Below, piece by piece: positions 1-8,804 of a stretch of DNA of 64,000 nucleotides. Below the pieces are notes generated by a model that was given only the letters and a program-made list of their open reading frames with translations, was not told the origin of the DNA and made no database searches. Position 1 is the stretch's first letter, and each line of letters opens with the position of its first letter. Where the stretch lies: assembly GCA_026415395.1 (NCBI GenBank), contig JAOAHD010000007.1, positions 1,167,972 to 1,231,971 on the forward strand. The letters are read 5' to 3'. The DNA comes from Candidatus Binatia bacterium. GTDB taxonomy: Bacteria > Desulfobacterota > Binatia > HRBIN30. Position numbers and translations under genes: made by a program.

Positions 1-203
1 CCATTGAGACCAGGAAGCCCAACGTCGACCACTGCGACATCCGGTTTGATACGCTGGGCTAAAGTCAGGGCATCTCTGCCATTGTTGGCCTCGCCTACCA
101 CCCGTACGCGCGGATCATCCTCCAGCAGGCGACGGATCCCCTTCCGCACGACGGTATGATCTTCAACCAGTAGCACGGTAATGTGTTTTGGCTCCTTTGC
201 CAC
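1..203 (-). CDS. NarL/FixJ-type response regulator, receiver domain (partial, runs off left edge)
   Basis: Only the first 67 codons are in the window. They read as a receiver domain: a hydrophobic first strand ending in the acidic pair Glu14-Asp15, and the phospho-acceptor Asp60 in VVDVGLPGLNG. The start is GTG at 203, with a GGGGGAGGG ribosome site just upstream, and lies inside the 3' end of the histidine kinase gene (41-base overlap), so the two are translationally coupled. By family the missing C-terminus should be a LuxR-type DNA-binding domain; that part is inferred from the partner kinase type. Confidence 0.85.
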   Translation of the reverse strand, partial: MAKEPKHITVLLVEDHTVVRKGIRRLLEDDPRVRVVGEANNGRDALTLAQRIKPDVAVVDVGLPGLN

Positions 204-1542
204 GAATTCCCTCCCCCTTGGAGCCGATTGGCAGTTCGAGCAACACTTCTGTTCCTTGTCCTGGCTGCGACGTTATCAGTAAGCGACCCCCATAAAGTTC
301 GGCTCGTTCCCGCATGCCGGCAATCCCTAGACCAAGGCCAGGCCTCGATCTGTCCTCCCCTTCGGTCACGAATCCCTTACCGTTGTCCCGGATGCGTAGC
401 CGGACACGGCCCTCCTCCTCATCGAGAGCAATCGTAACGTGGGTCGCCCGGGCATGGCGAGCGACGTTGGTGAGTGCCTCCTGCAAAGTTCGATACAGGG
501 TAAGCTCCGCTTCCCGCCCGAGTGCCGGCTCTTGAGCGGGCAAATGCAAGTCGATGTGGACTCCACTGCGCTCCGCAAAACGCTCGGCATACGACTCGAG
601 CGCCGCCATCAGACCGAGGTCATCAAGCGCCGCGGGACGAAGGACTTGCGAAAGGTTCCGTACGTTCTCCAACATTGCAGCTAGCTGTTGCCGGACTTCG
701 CGAACTTGCTGCCGGAGGTCCGAAGCGGCGGGAAGTTGTCTCTCGATCCGCCCCAAGTCCAATCGAGCAGCGGTCAGCGCCTGCCCAAAGTCGTCATGCA
801 ACTCGCGCGAGACGGCCTGCATGGTGTCCTCGCTAATCTCGACCAAGCGTTGAGACAACTGGCGAAGCCGGTCACGGTCTTTCAGGAGTTGGCCATACAG
901 GGAGCGTTGTTCCTCCAAAGCAGCCGCCAGCCTGCGCTCACGGTCTGATAGCTCGCGGAAAAATCTGAGTGCCCCGTAGCATCCGATCAAGAACAAGAAC
1001 ACGCCAAAGAAGAAGGTAAGTTGTTGCCGCGTTCTCTCCGGAACTAAGTGAATCGCGGAGCTTGGCCCGAGGCCGGCGTAACTCGTGACGGAAAATGCTG
1101 CCAGCAGGGCTACGGTGGTGAAAAAGGCCCGCTTTCCGGTCTGCACGCTATAGATAAGGCCGTAGTTTCCGATCTTGAGCACGAAGACCGGGAGGATTGG
1201 GCTATAGATTCCCCCAGACCAATGCGCGGCTGCTGCCATCGGGGCCAGGTTTCCGATCAGATCCAGCCAAGCCAGCGCCGGCGTCATGGCTCGTTTTCGC
1301 TGGGGGATAACCAGGATCAAGTTCACGAGGAAGTATACGGCGAACAAAAACCGACTTAGAACTAACTGCTGGATGGCATCGGCATAGAAGAACTCGAGGA
1401 TGCCCAAAACAATAAGACCTTCGATGGTGCGCGCGCCCAGCATATGGTAGGCGCGGTCGTGCACCCGCTCTGTGCACAGAACCCACGCTCCGTTGCGCGT
1501 TTCAGGCGTTGCCGCCGATGTAACCACGGCCCGTGACCTCAC
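163..1542 (-). CDS. Membrane sensor histidine kinase, NarX/DegS (HisKA_3) family
   Basis: This 459-residue kinase has about six hydrophobic helices between residues 40 and 195, a short coiled segment, and a HisKA_3 dimerisation helix with the phospho-accepting His249 in SRELHDDFG. The HATPase domain follows: Asn359 in the N box, DNGKG at 386-390 and GLGLGIAGM at 402-410. It should phosphorylate the overlapping downstream receiver protein. No extracellular sensor domain is evident, so the signal is probably sensed within the membrane region. The start is GTG at 1542 with AAGGG nine bases upstream; Met34 is an alternative. The signal is unknown. Confidence 0.88.
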   Translation of the reverse strand: MRSRAVVTSAATPETRNGAWVLCTERVHDRAYHMLGARTIEGLIVLGILEFFYADAIQQLVLSRFLFAVYFLVNLILVIPQRKRAMTPALAWLDLIGNLAPMAAAAHWSGGIYSPILPVFVLKIGNYGLIYSVQTGKRAFFTTVALLAAFSVTSYAGLGPSSAIHLVPERTRQQLTFFFGVFLFLIGCYGALRFFRELSDRERRLAAALEEQRSLYGQLLKDRDRLRQLSQRLVEISEDTMQAVSRELHDDFGQALTAARLDLGRIERQLPAASDLRQQVREVRQQLAAMLENVRNLSQVLRPAALDDLGLMAALESYAERFAERSGVHIDLHLPAQEPALGREAELTLYRTLQEALTNVARHARATHVTIALDEEEGRVRLRIRDNGKGFVTEGEDRSRPGLGLGIAGMRERAELYGGRLLITSQPGQGTEVLLELPIGSKGEGIRGKGAKTHYRATG

Positions 1543-1625
1543 CCGTGACGACCCTTGTGCTACTGGTCCAAGATACTCTGAATGCGCCAGAAGAGAAAGC
1601 GATTTGGCCCTTTTCTTTCCGTCAT

Positions 1626-3149
1626 TTAAGAAACACCGTGGCTACACCACCAAGAAAATCGATGATGCAGGTGTTTCAGCAGGGGTTGCACTGTTGGGGG
1701 TTGTCCCGTGACCTGCTCCACGAGTTCTGGTGAGTGGAATTCTTGCCCGCGACAGTAGATCTCGTGTTGCAGCCACTCCTTAAGTGCCGAAAACACACCA
1801 CGTTCAATTTGAGGGGATAGCGGCCCGACCCGCTCTTCGGCAGCCTCCATAATTTGGGCGGCGTAGATATTGCCCAGCGTGTACGTGGGGAAGTAGCCGA
1901 ACGCCCCGCTTGGCCAATGGATGTCCTGCAGCACGCCCTCTCGATCAGAACTCGGAACAATTCCCAAAAGATTTTTCATCCCTTGATTCCAAGCTCCCGG
2001 GAGATCGTTCACCTCTAGCTCACCGGCAATTAGCGCCCGTTCCAATTCCCAGCGCAAGAGCACGTGAAGGTTGTAGGTAAGCTCGTCGGCCTCAGTCCGC
2101 ACAGGTGTTGGCCCGGCTTCATTGACATCCACTAGGACGGCATCCAGCGTAGCCCCCTTGAGCCCTGGGACGAGCCTCGACCCGTGGGGCAGTAGAAAGC
2201 GCCAAAAGGCCTCGGACCGACCGACAAAGTTCTCCCACAGGCGAGATTGCGATTCATGGACGCCTAAGGAGCACGCACTACCCCGCGGGAGCCCATGCGC
2301 TTGCGGGTCGAGCCCTTGCTCGTACAGCGCGTGACCGAGTTCGTGAAGCGTTGAAAACAGCCCAACCCGCAAGTCACCTTCGTCGTACCTTGTGGTGATC
2401 CGGTAATCCCGTCCGATGGAAATGGAGAACGGATGAGCCGATTCGTCCATGCGCCCTCGGCGAAAATCGAAACCCAACTGTTCCGCGATAAAGCGATTGA
2501 ACATTCGCTGCGCGGGTATGGGGAAGGAGCCGCGGAGAACCGACGGACGTCGACGCTTTCTCTTCTGCAGTTCCGCGAGGGCTGCAGCCAGGCGCAGCAG
2601 CGGCTGCCGCAATTCCTCGAACAGTCGTTGGAGAAGGTGCTCGGATACGCCGGGTTCGTACTCCTCGAGCAACGCTTGGTAGGGAGCTTCGTTAGAGAGA
2701 ACCTGGGCATACTCTCTTTCGAGCTTGAGGACCTCTGCGAGGTGAGGCGCGAGGATCTCGAAGCGGCTCTGCTCTTTGGCTTTGCCCCAGGCTGCTCGTG
2801 CGCGCGCTTGTGCGTTAGCCCGGGCAGCCTGCAGTTCCCGGGGAACTTTCCGGAGCCGGTCCAAGCGCCACTTGGTTTCCCGCACGTCGACCGATTCCCC
2901 TGGTTCCAGGTCATGGGTCCTCGTAGCGAGTTCGTCCACGAGCTCTAAGAATCTGGGATCGGTTCGTTTCTCGTGAATGATTTCGGCGAGTGCGGCCATT
3001 TGTTCCGCGCGTTCCTCCTCGGCTCCCGAGGGCATGTAGGTGGCTTGATCCCATTCGAGCAGTTTGAGGCTCTCCTCTAACCGCGCGAGCTCGCGAAGTA
3101 GGGTCACGAGCTGAGAATATGCTTCCTTCGGGTGCAGGCCATTTTTCAT
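1626..3149 (-). CDS. Carboxypeptidase Taq-type metallopeptidase (M32)
   Basis: A cytoplasmic zinc carboxypeptidase that removes C-terminal residues from peptides. The zinc motif HELGH lies at residues 269-273 and the M32 motif HESQSR at 298-303 supplies the second-helix Glu ligand. The length of 507 residues is normal for the family and there is no signal peptide. It sits 33 bases after the Nudix gene and 83 before the kinase, all on the minus strand, so co-transcription is possible. The ATG at 3149 has only a weak ribosome site. The family assignment is firm; the physiological substrate is not known. Confidence 0.95.
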   Translation of the reverse strand: MKNGLHPKEAYSQLVTLLRELARLEESLKLLEWDQATYMPSGAEEERAEQMAALAEIIHEKRTDPRFLELVDELATRTHDLEPGESVDVRETKWRLDRLRKVPRELQAARANAQARARAAWGKAKEQSRFEILAPHLAEVLKLEREYAQVLSNEAPYQALLEEYEPGVSEHLLQRLFEELRQPLLRLAAALAELQKRKRRRPSVLRGSFPIPAQRMFNRFIAEQLGFDFRRGRMDESAHPFSISIGRDYRITTRYDEGDLRVGLFSTLHELGHALYEQGLDPQAHGLPRGSACSLGVHESQSRLWENFVGRSEAFWRFLLPHGSRLVPGLKGATLDAVLVDVNEAGPTPVRTEADELTYNLHVLLRWELERALIAGELEVNDLPGAWNQGMKNLLGIVPSSDREGVLQDIHWPSGAFGYFPTYTLGNIYAAQIMEAAEERVGPLSPQIERGVFSALKEWLQHEIYCRGQEFHSPELVEQVTGQPPTVQPLLKHLHHRFSWWCSHGVS

Positions 3150-3182
3150 CGGGATTTGCGGATACGGAATCAGTCAATACAC

Positions 3183-3728
3183 TCAAGCGCCTGTGGAGTT
3201 CGATGCTGCGCGTCGACTTAGGTGCTCCTCGGCAAGGAACAGGGCAACGGCTGATTTCGCGTCAACAATTTCTCCGCGCACAATCATGGCGACGGCCTCA
3301 CGCAAAGGGACACGTGTGCAGGTGATGACCTCGTCGTGTTCTAACCGCTGCTCGGCGGGCGCAAGGTCTTCGGCCAGATAGAGAAAGATTTTCTCATCTG
3401 TGAACCCGGGAGTTGTGAAAATCCAGCCGAGGAGGGTAAGCTTCGCTGCTCTCAGGCCGGCTTCTTCCTCTAGTTCTCTTAGTGCACAGACAGCCGGGTC
3501 TTCACCATCGAGCTTGCCTGCCGGGACCTCCCAAATGAATCCACCAGCAGCATGGCGGTATTGTCGTATGAGAGTAACGTCCCCGTTTCGGTGAAGCGGC
3601 ACGACAGCGGCAGCTCCAGGGTGATGGATCACCTCTAAGGTCACCGTGTTGCCGTTCGGTAAATGTGCCTCTTCGAGAAAGAGATGGACGACCTTGCCGC
3701 GAAAGACGCATGTCTTCGGATCGCTCAT
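3183..3728 (-). CDS. Nudix hydrolase, ADP-ribose pyrophosphatase type
   Basis: A 181-residue protein with a Nudix box at about residues 71-92, ending RELEEEAGL, in which the REUxEExGU core is intact and the spacing between the first Gly and Glu is one residue shorter than the strict consensus. The residues before it (IRQYRHAAGGFIWEVPAGKL) match the ADP-ribose/NDP-sugar subfamily (NudF-like), which hydrolyses ADP-ribose to AMP and ribose-5-phosphate. Its neighbour glgC makes ADP-glucose, so hydrolysis of an ADP-sugar would fit the context, but that is inference. ATG start at 3728. Confidence 0.9.
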   Translation of the reverse strand: MSDPKTCVFRGKVVHLFLEEAHLPNGNTVTLEVIHHPGAAAVVPLHRNGDVTLIRQYRHAAGGFIWEVPAGKLDGEDPAVCALRELEEEAGLRAAKLTLLGWIFTTPGFTDEKIFLYLAEDLAPAEQRLEHDEVITCTRVPLREAVAMIVRGEIVDAKSAVALFLAEEHLSRRAASNSTGA

Positions 3729-3803
3729 GGCTAGTGAAACACCGTCTTATGCGCCTCACTCGAGACGCATGCAAGCCTGCTGGGCAACCCGCCGGCGCTA
3801 GCG

Positions 3804-5060
3804 TCAAATAACCGAGCCCGCGGGTACGACGGCGTTTTTCGGAACAATCACGATCCCGTCCCGAATAAAGAAGTTCGCACCGTCGAAATGTTGGAGTCGC
3901 GCCTCGTTCACGATCCGGGTTCCAGCGCCGATCCGAGCATTTTTATCGATGATCGCGTTTTCGATGACACAGTGTTCCCCGACACCGAGAGGAACTTGAC
4001 CGACGGGACCATCTTCGTAGTAGTCTGCACCCATCATCACAACTCGGCGCAGCTCGGCTCCCCGGCGGATGATGCTTCGAATCCCGATGACGCATTGGTC
4101 AAGCTTGGCTGCGTCGATGCGGCTGCCCTCGCAAACAATACTCTGGCGTAACTCGCATGCCTCGATCTTCGATCCCGGGAGAAAGCGTGGGCGGGTGTAA
4201 ATGGGGCGTTCCTCGTCAAACAAGTTGATGGGGGGATGTTCCGATGCCAACTCGAGATTGGCGGAGTAAAACGTGCGGATCGTCCCAATGTCTTCCCAGT
4301 AGCCAGGGAAGAAAAACGCGCGCACAAAGTAATTTTGGATGGCAAACGGGATGACCTCCTTTCCGAAGTCGACCCGTCGTTGGTCTTCGAGGCACTCGAC
4401 CAACACGCGAGGCTTGAACAGGTAAATACCCATGGAGGCTAAGTACCGGCGGTCAGTGGGCATCCCTCGTTGGCGAAGCTCTTCTTCCGCCACAGCCAAG
4501 CGTTGCAACACGTGCGTATCGCGCGGCTTCTCGACGAAGTCCACGATGCGGCCCGTGCGGTCGGCTTGCAGGATCCCGAATTCGGTGGCGTCTCGTTCGG
4601 TGACGGGGGTGGCTGCAATCGTGATATCGGCACCGGTGCGCGTATGCTGCTCCAGCACCGACTGAAAGTCCATCACATAGAGTTGATCGCCGGAAAGAAT
4701 GAGAATGTGCTCGACGCCATGCCGTAAAAAGCGATGAAGTTGTTTGCGCACGGCATCAGCCGTACCCTGGTACCAGTCCATGCTGAGTTCGGTTTGTTCC
4801 GCGGCAAGGATTTCAACAAATCCGGCGGTGAAAGGATCGAACCGGTAGGTGCGCGAGACGTGGCGGTTGAGCGATGCCGACTGAAATTGGGAGAGCACGA
4901 AGATCTGCCTGAGCCCCGAGTTAATGCAGTTGCTGATGGGAACGTCCACGAGGCGATACTTTCCCGCCAAAGGAACAGCCGGTTTACTCCGCCATTGCGT
5001 GAGTGGATAGAGTCGCGTTCCGCGACCACCTCCGAGAACGACGGCGATCACTTCCTTCAC
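3804..5060 (-). CDS. glgC: Glucose-1-phosphate adenylyltransferase
   Basis: Makes ADP-glucose from ATP and glucose-1-phosphate, the committed step of glycogen synthesis. The N-terminus carries the nucleotidyltransferase signature VLGGGRGTRLYPLT, followed by KPAVPLAGKYRLVDVPISN. The C-terminal half has the left-handed beta-helix pattern (CVIGIRSIIRRGAELRRVV). The reading frame is open back to 5198, but the extra 46 residues are Arg/Pro-rich and would overlap the helicase gene, so I place the start at the GTG at 5060, giving 418 residues. The ribosome site is weak. Partners glgB and glgA are elsewhere in the window. Confidence 0.93.
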   Translation of the reverse strand: MKEVIAVVLGGGRGTRLYPLTQWRSKPAVPLAGKYRLVDVPISNCINSGLRQIFVLSQFQSASLNRHVSRTYRFDPFTAGFVEILAAEQTELSMDWYQGTADAVRKQLHRFLRHGVEHILILSGDQLYVMDFQSVLEQHTRTGADITIAATPVTERDATEFGILQADRTGRIVDFVEKPRDTHVLQRLAVAEEELRQRGMPTDRRYLASMGIYLFKPRVLVECLEDQRRVDFGKEVIPFAIQNYFVRAFFFPGYWEDIGTIRTFYSANLELASEHPPINLFDEERPIYTRPRFLPGSKIEACELRQSIVCEGSRIDAAKLDQCVIGIRSIIRRGAELRRVVMMGADYYEDGPVGQVPLGVGEHCVIENAIIDKNARIGAGTRIVNEARLQHFDGANFFIRDGIVIVPKNAVVPAGSVI

Positions 5061-5172
5061 GTCGCGCGAGACTACCGCAAGTCGTCGAACCCGTCTACCG
5101 GGTCGCCTCCCGGCCTTGCTTGTACGCCTTCGGTGCTGTTCGTGCTGAGCCGGAGGCGACCGGCTTTGAGGT

Positions 5173-7284
5173 TCAGCGCGAAGCCTCCGCCAGGGCACCC
5201 TGGCGGTCGAGCAATGGGCGCAGGATTGGGCTCGGAGTGGCCACGCTCGTCAGCCAAAGTTGATGGATTGCCCTTGTGGCTCCTACGTGAAGGAGGCGAC
5301 GCGCAGCTGGCGTGTCGGGATAAAAGGTGGAATTGACTTCGACCAAGATAACGTAATCGAACTCGAGTCCTTTTACCTGGTCCACTTCCGTGACCTCGAC
5401 GCCGGGAGCGAAAGAGAAATTCTCTTGTTCTACACGGTGGACCCGCGGCACTTCACAGGTTTTAAGACCCTCGTAGTAGAGAGTGCTGACTTGAGGGTCT
5501 GGGGTCAGCAGCGCCACGGATGCAAGGGGCTCGCGGTAGGCGAGCTCTCGAAGTACCTCAGCGAGAAAGTTCACGCAGGCGCCGTGGTCCGTGAACCGAA
5601 AGAATTCTACCGGTGGACCTGTTCGCGTCGTTTGCGGGGGAGAGATCTCCTCCCGCACCGGTCCTAGGACTTCATTGGCAAAGAACGCAATTTCTCGTGA
5701 GCAGCGGTAGCTGATCTCCAGAGTGTTCACCTCCACACCCTCGAGTCCCAGATCACGAAACAGTTGAGCCCATGAGGTAAAACCGCCCTCGAGGAGTATA
5801 TGTTGCTGCGTGTCGCCGGCGAGCGTTACACTCTGGTGCTCGTCGAGGCAGGCAAGGAGAACGCGAACCTCCAGCGGCGCAAAGTCCTGCACCTCGTCGA
5901 TCACAAGGTGGCGATAAAGCAGTGGATGCCCGCCTGGGCCGGGGAGCGGCCCTAGACGCTTCTGCCAGAGGAACAGAAGCAGTGGGTAGTCTTCTGGATC
6001 CAGTTCCGCGTCGGAGGAGAACTCACGTTCAGCCCAAGCGATCACCTCGCGGCACCGTTCCCTGCACCAATCCACGGCTGCCTGAAGCTCGGCTTCGGTG
6101 AAAGCGAGAGGTGCGAATTCGTCGAACACCTGTTTCAACAGCGGACCGTGGCTAAGGATACTTGCCCAATCGTCCAGCACTTGCTCAGGGATGTTGCTTG
6201 CCTGCTCGCGTGCCAGGTGACGCTCTACGGCGACTAACAGGGCTGGGTGTAGTTTCAGGCGCTGGACCACTGCCGGAGTGAGCTCACGTGTTTTTCGCGG
6301 CAGCTTGGGGAAAAGGCGTCGCACCTGTTCCGCGGCCCAGTCTGCGAACGTGTGCACTTGCACATGGTGGACCCCTAAGGCCGGTAGAACGTGGCTCACA
6401 TAGTCACGCAATCCTTTGGAAAAGACCACGACCAGGGTTTTGGGCGAGTCAATCGTCTTATCCTCGTACGCCAAGTACGCGATGCGGTGCAAAGCCACGG
6501 TGGTTTTTCCTGAGCCCGCAGTGCCCCGAATCACGAGAAATCCGGTGGACGACCGAGTGATCAGCTCAAACTGTTTAGAATCGATGAGGCCGGCAATATC
6601 GGGCAAATGCTTGTCGGCTCGCATCACGAGCCCGCGAGAATCGGTGCCGAGCCGGCGTGAAGTTTGTTCCTCCGCCCCGTACGCGCGCAGTGCCGAGACC
6701 TGGCCACCAGCAAGGCGCGGCCGCGAGCGCGTAATCTTGCGCCAGCGGTCGCTGCCAGGGTTCTCCCGGACGAAAATGCCCTCGGGAGCCTCGACGCGTT
6801 GGAGCGCGCGGTCGCGGATGGTCACCGTGCGCCGCACGACCACTGTGCCGACGACGTTGCGTCCGGCGATTTCCTCTTCGTACTCGTCTCCCTGTTGGTA
6901 GCGGTAGAAAATCTTCGAGATCGGAGCGTGCCGCCAGTCTACAATACGCACATCCTTGTGGAGCTTGGTGGCCTTTCCCAGCAGGATGTCCCGCTCCGTG
7001 CCGTTTTCGCGAAGCCGCATGTGGCCGAAGTAGGGAGAAGAGGGATCGATCTGGGGTGCGGAGCGAGACGCGCGAATTTGCTGGAGCAACGCATTCTGTC
7101 GATCCCACTGCTGCAAGAGCGCAGCATGGTCCTCTGCCTTTTCTCCCTCCTGCAACATTTCACGGAGTCGCTCGAGTTCGGCAACCAAAGCCGCTTCCGA
7201 CGGGCCATCGGATTGCGGTTCTGCGAGGACCCGATTCACTCGCTCCAAGATGTCGAGTTCTTCCTGAACGATCGCTGCGGGCAC
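5173..7284 (-). CDS. HelD/UvrD-like superfamily 1 helicase
   Basis: A 703-residue SF1 ATPase. It has an N-terminal coiled-coil region (residues 1-75), the family-typical segment DWRHAPISKIFYRYQ (116-130), Walker A GTAGSGKT at 254-261, Walker B IDEVQD at 462-467, and a C-terminal UvrD motif (LLHVGATRAIHQLWL). The long insertion between Walker A and B fits HelD-type proteins, which rescue and recycle RNA polymerase in Gram-positive bacteria and are related to helicase IV. Which of these roles applies here cannot be decided from sequence. Start GTG at 7284. The gene lies 112 bases upstream of glgC. Confidence 0.85.
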   Translation of the reverse strand: MPAAIVQEELDILERVNRVLAEPQSDGPSEAALVAELERLREMLQEGEKAEDHAALLQQWDRQNALLQQIRASRSAPQIDPSSPYFGHMRLRENGTERDILLGKATKLHKDVRIVDWRHAPISKIFYRYQQGDEYEEEIAGRNVVGTVVVRRTVTIRDRALQRVEAPEGIFVRENPGSDRWRKITRSRPRLAGGQVSALRAYGAEEQTSRRLGTDSRGLVMRADKHLPDIAGLIDSKQFELITRSSTGFLVIRGTAGSGKTTVALHRIAYLAYEDKTIDSPKTLVVVFSKGLRDYVSHVLPALGVHHVQVHTFADWAAEQVRRLFPKLPRKTRELTPAVVQRLKLHPALLVAVERHLAREQASNIPEQVLDDWASILSHGPLLKQVFDEFAPLAFTEAELQAAVDWCRERCREVIAWAEREFSSDAELDPEDYPLLLFLWQKRLGPLPGPGGHPLLYRHLVIDEVQDFAPLEVRVLLACLDEHQSVTLAGDTQQHILLEGGFTSWAQLFRDLGLEGVEVNTLEISYRCSREIAFFANEVLGPVREEISPPQTTRTGPPVEFFRFTDHGACVNFLAEVLRELAYREPLASVALLTPDPQVSTLYYEGLKTCEVPRVHRVEQENFSFAPGVEVTEVDQVKGLEFDYVILVEVNSTFYPDTPAARRLLHVGATRAIHQLWLTSVATPSPILRPLLDRQGALAEASR

Positions 7285-7425
7285 AGTAACTAGCTATCCT
7301 ATCGGTTCCGCTGCCACCGCTACAAGACGGCCATCGGTGTTACTTGGGGGTGAGGAGAGGAGGTTTCCGGTTCGAACTGTGGCAGACGCACAGCTCATGC
7401 GGGCGCACGGCGCAGGTTCGTGAGC

Positions 7426-8580
7426 TCAACGGAGTGGGCGCGCCCTCCGGGGTTTTAGGGGGACCACTTTGCGGGACAACGAGGATTTCACCACTGTTTT
7501 AGGCTTCGCTTCTTCGCGAACCTGCCCATGCCCTCGGCGAGCCTGGCGGTGCTTTTCGAGCCAGTCGAAAATCTTCGGGTACACGTCGATGGGGGCGTGA
7601 AGGCCGAGGATCAAATCGGCGTGTGCGTAATCGTTCGACGCACCGGTTTTCTTGCCGATGACCAAGAAGGTTTTGTCCTTCGACGCGATGCGCTCGTAGA
7701 CGAGGCGCAGGTCTTCGACCGGCGTGAGACCGTCTCGGCTTCCCGCGATGATGAGGATTGGAGTGGTAATACGCTCGAGGTGCTCCGCGAAATCGAACAT
7801 CCCGTAACGGTCGGTCATGGCACGCAACTCGTACCAGCGAGCAAACTCGCGCAGCAACGATGCGGGAATATCGTCGACCGCGGTAAGCATGAGCTTCCTA
7901 AAGAGCGAGACGGTCGCATTCCCTTCATGCCAGCCGAGCTCATGGATCTGACGCGCGAGCAACCGCGCTAACACTGGAGCGAGCGGCGCAGCGACACGCG
8001 CCAAAGTTCCTATAGGCACGCGGTCTGGGAAATAGCGCAGCAACCCTCGGTAAGGCAGCCCGACGTCTAAGATCGGATGGCCGACCTGGCTCATAGCTGG
8101 TGACCCGAGCGTGACCGCGCTCGCGATTTTCTCTGCCATCGGGGTCATCAGCAGTGCGTAAGCAATCATGCCGCCCATCGAGTGTCCAACCCAGTGCACG
8201 CGGGAAGCACGAGTTTCCCGGAGCACCACTCGGAGGAGAGCGGGAGCGTCGTGGTAAACGTAGTCCTCAAACGACCAACGGTAGTGCTTGCCGTTCCACC
8301 AGTTCGGCTTCATTGAACGACCGGCACCACGAAGCTCCACAACCCAGACGTCGTACCCCTTGCCCAGTAAGTAGCGAGCCAGTGACAGCGACCCAGGACC
8401 ATCCATATCCCATCGGTTGGAAGACATTCCGTGACAGAGAACAACCGGTGTCCGGTGCGTTTTGCCCGTTGGTTCGTAGCGGTGCAGAGCCAATCTCCAG
8501 CCGTCTTTAGTGCGCGCCCAGTACAATCGAGGCTGCGCCTCACGGTCTCGTGCAAACCAGGCATCAATAAGTCGCTGCAT
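7426..8580 (-). CDS. Alpha/beta hydrolase
   Basis: A 384-residue serine hydrolase with the nucleophile elbow GHSMGG (Ser134), an oxyanion region VVLCHGMSSNRWD (47-59), a likely acid in AGSRDGLTPVEDL and a likely catalytic His in DYAHADLIL. The arrangement resembles lipase and PHA synthase/depolymerase-like hydrolases acting on lipids or esters. There is no signal peptide. The C-terminal 30 residues are rich in Lys and Arg. ATG start at 8580. The substrate is unknown. Confidence 0.85.
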   Translation of the reverse strand: MQRLIDAWFARDREAQPRLYWARTKDGWRLALHRYEPTGKTHRTPVVLCHGMSSNRWDMDGPGSLSLARYLLGKGYDVWVVELRGAGRSMKPNWWNGKHYRWSFEDYVYHDAPALLRVVLRETRASRVHWVGHSMGGMIAYALLMTPMAEKIASAVTLGSPAMSQVGHPILDVGLPYRGLLRYFPDRVPIGTLARVAAPLAPVLARLLARQIHELGWHEGNATVSLFRKLMLTAVDDIPASLLREFARWYELRAMTDRYGMFDFAEHLERITTPILIIAGSRDGLTPVEDLRLVYERIASKDKTFLVIGKKTGASNDYAHADLILGLHAPIDVYPKIFDWLEKHRQARRGHGQVREEAKPKTVVKSSLSRKVVPLKPRRARPLR

Positions 8581-8804
8581 AGAGGCCCATTACCGTATGA
8601 CAGGTTGGAAGGATAGCAGGCCTTGTGATCCGGACGATGGCAAGCCTCCGCCTTACCGAGGCGATCGAAGACAAAGTCTCGGCCCATCCGCGAGAGCTGG
8701 ATCTACTGTTTGGCTAAGGTGGGCAGAGCTGGGCTGAGCCGGGCATGTGGACGGGCGCTGGGGGTGGTGAGCGAGGGCTCGGTCGCCCGTCCGCTGCACG
8801 CCTT

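Noticed and set aside
5060-5198. An N-terminal extension of glgC to the ATG at 5198
   Set aside because: The 46 residues are Arg/Pro-rich and overlap the helicase stop; the GTG at 5060 gives the canonical N-terminus.
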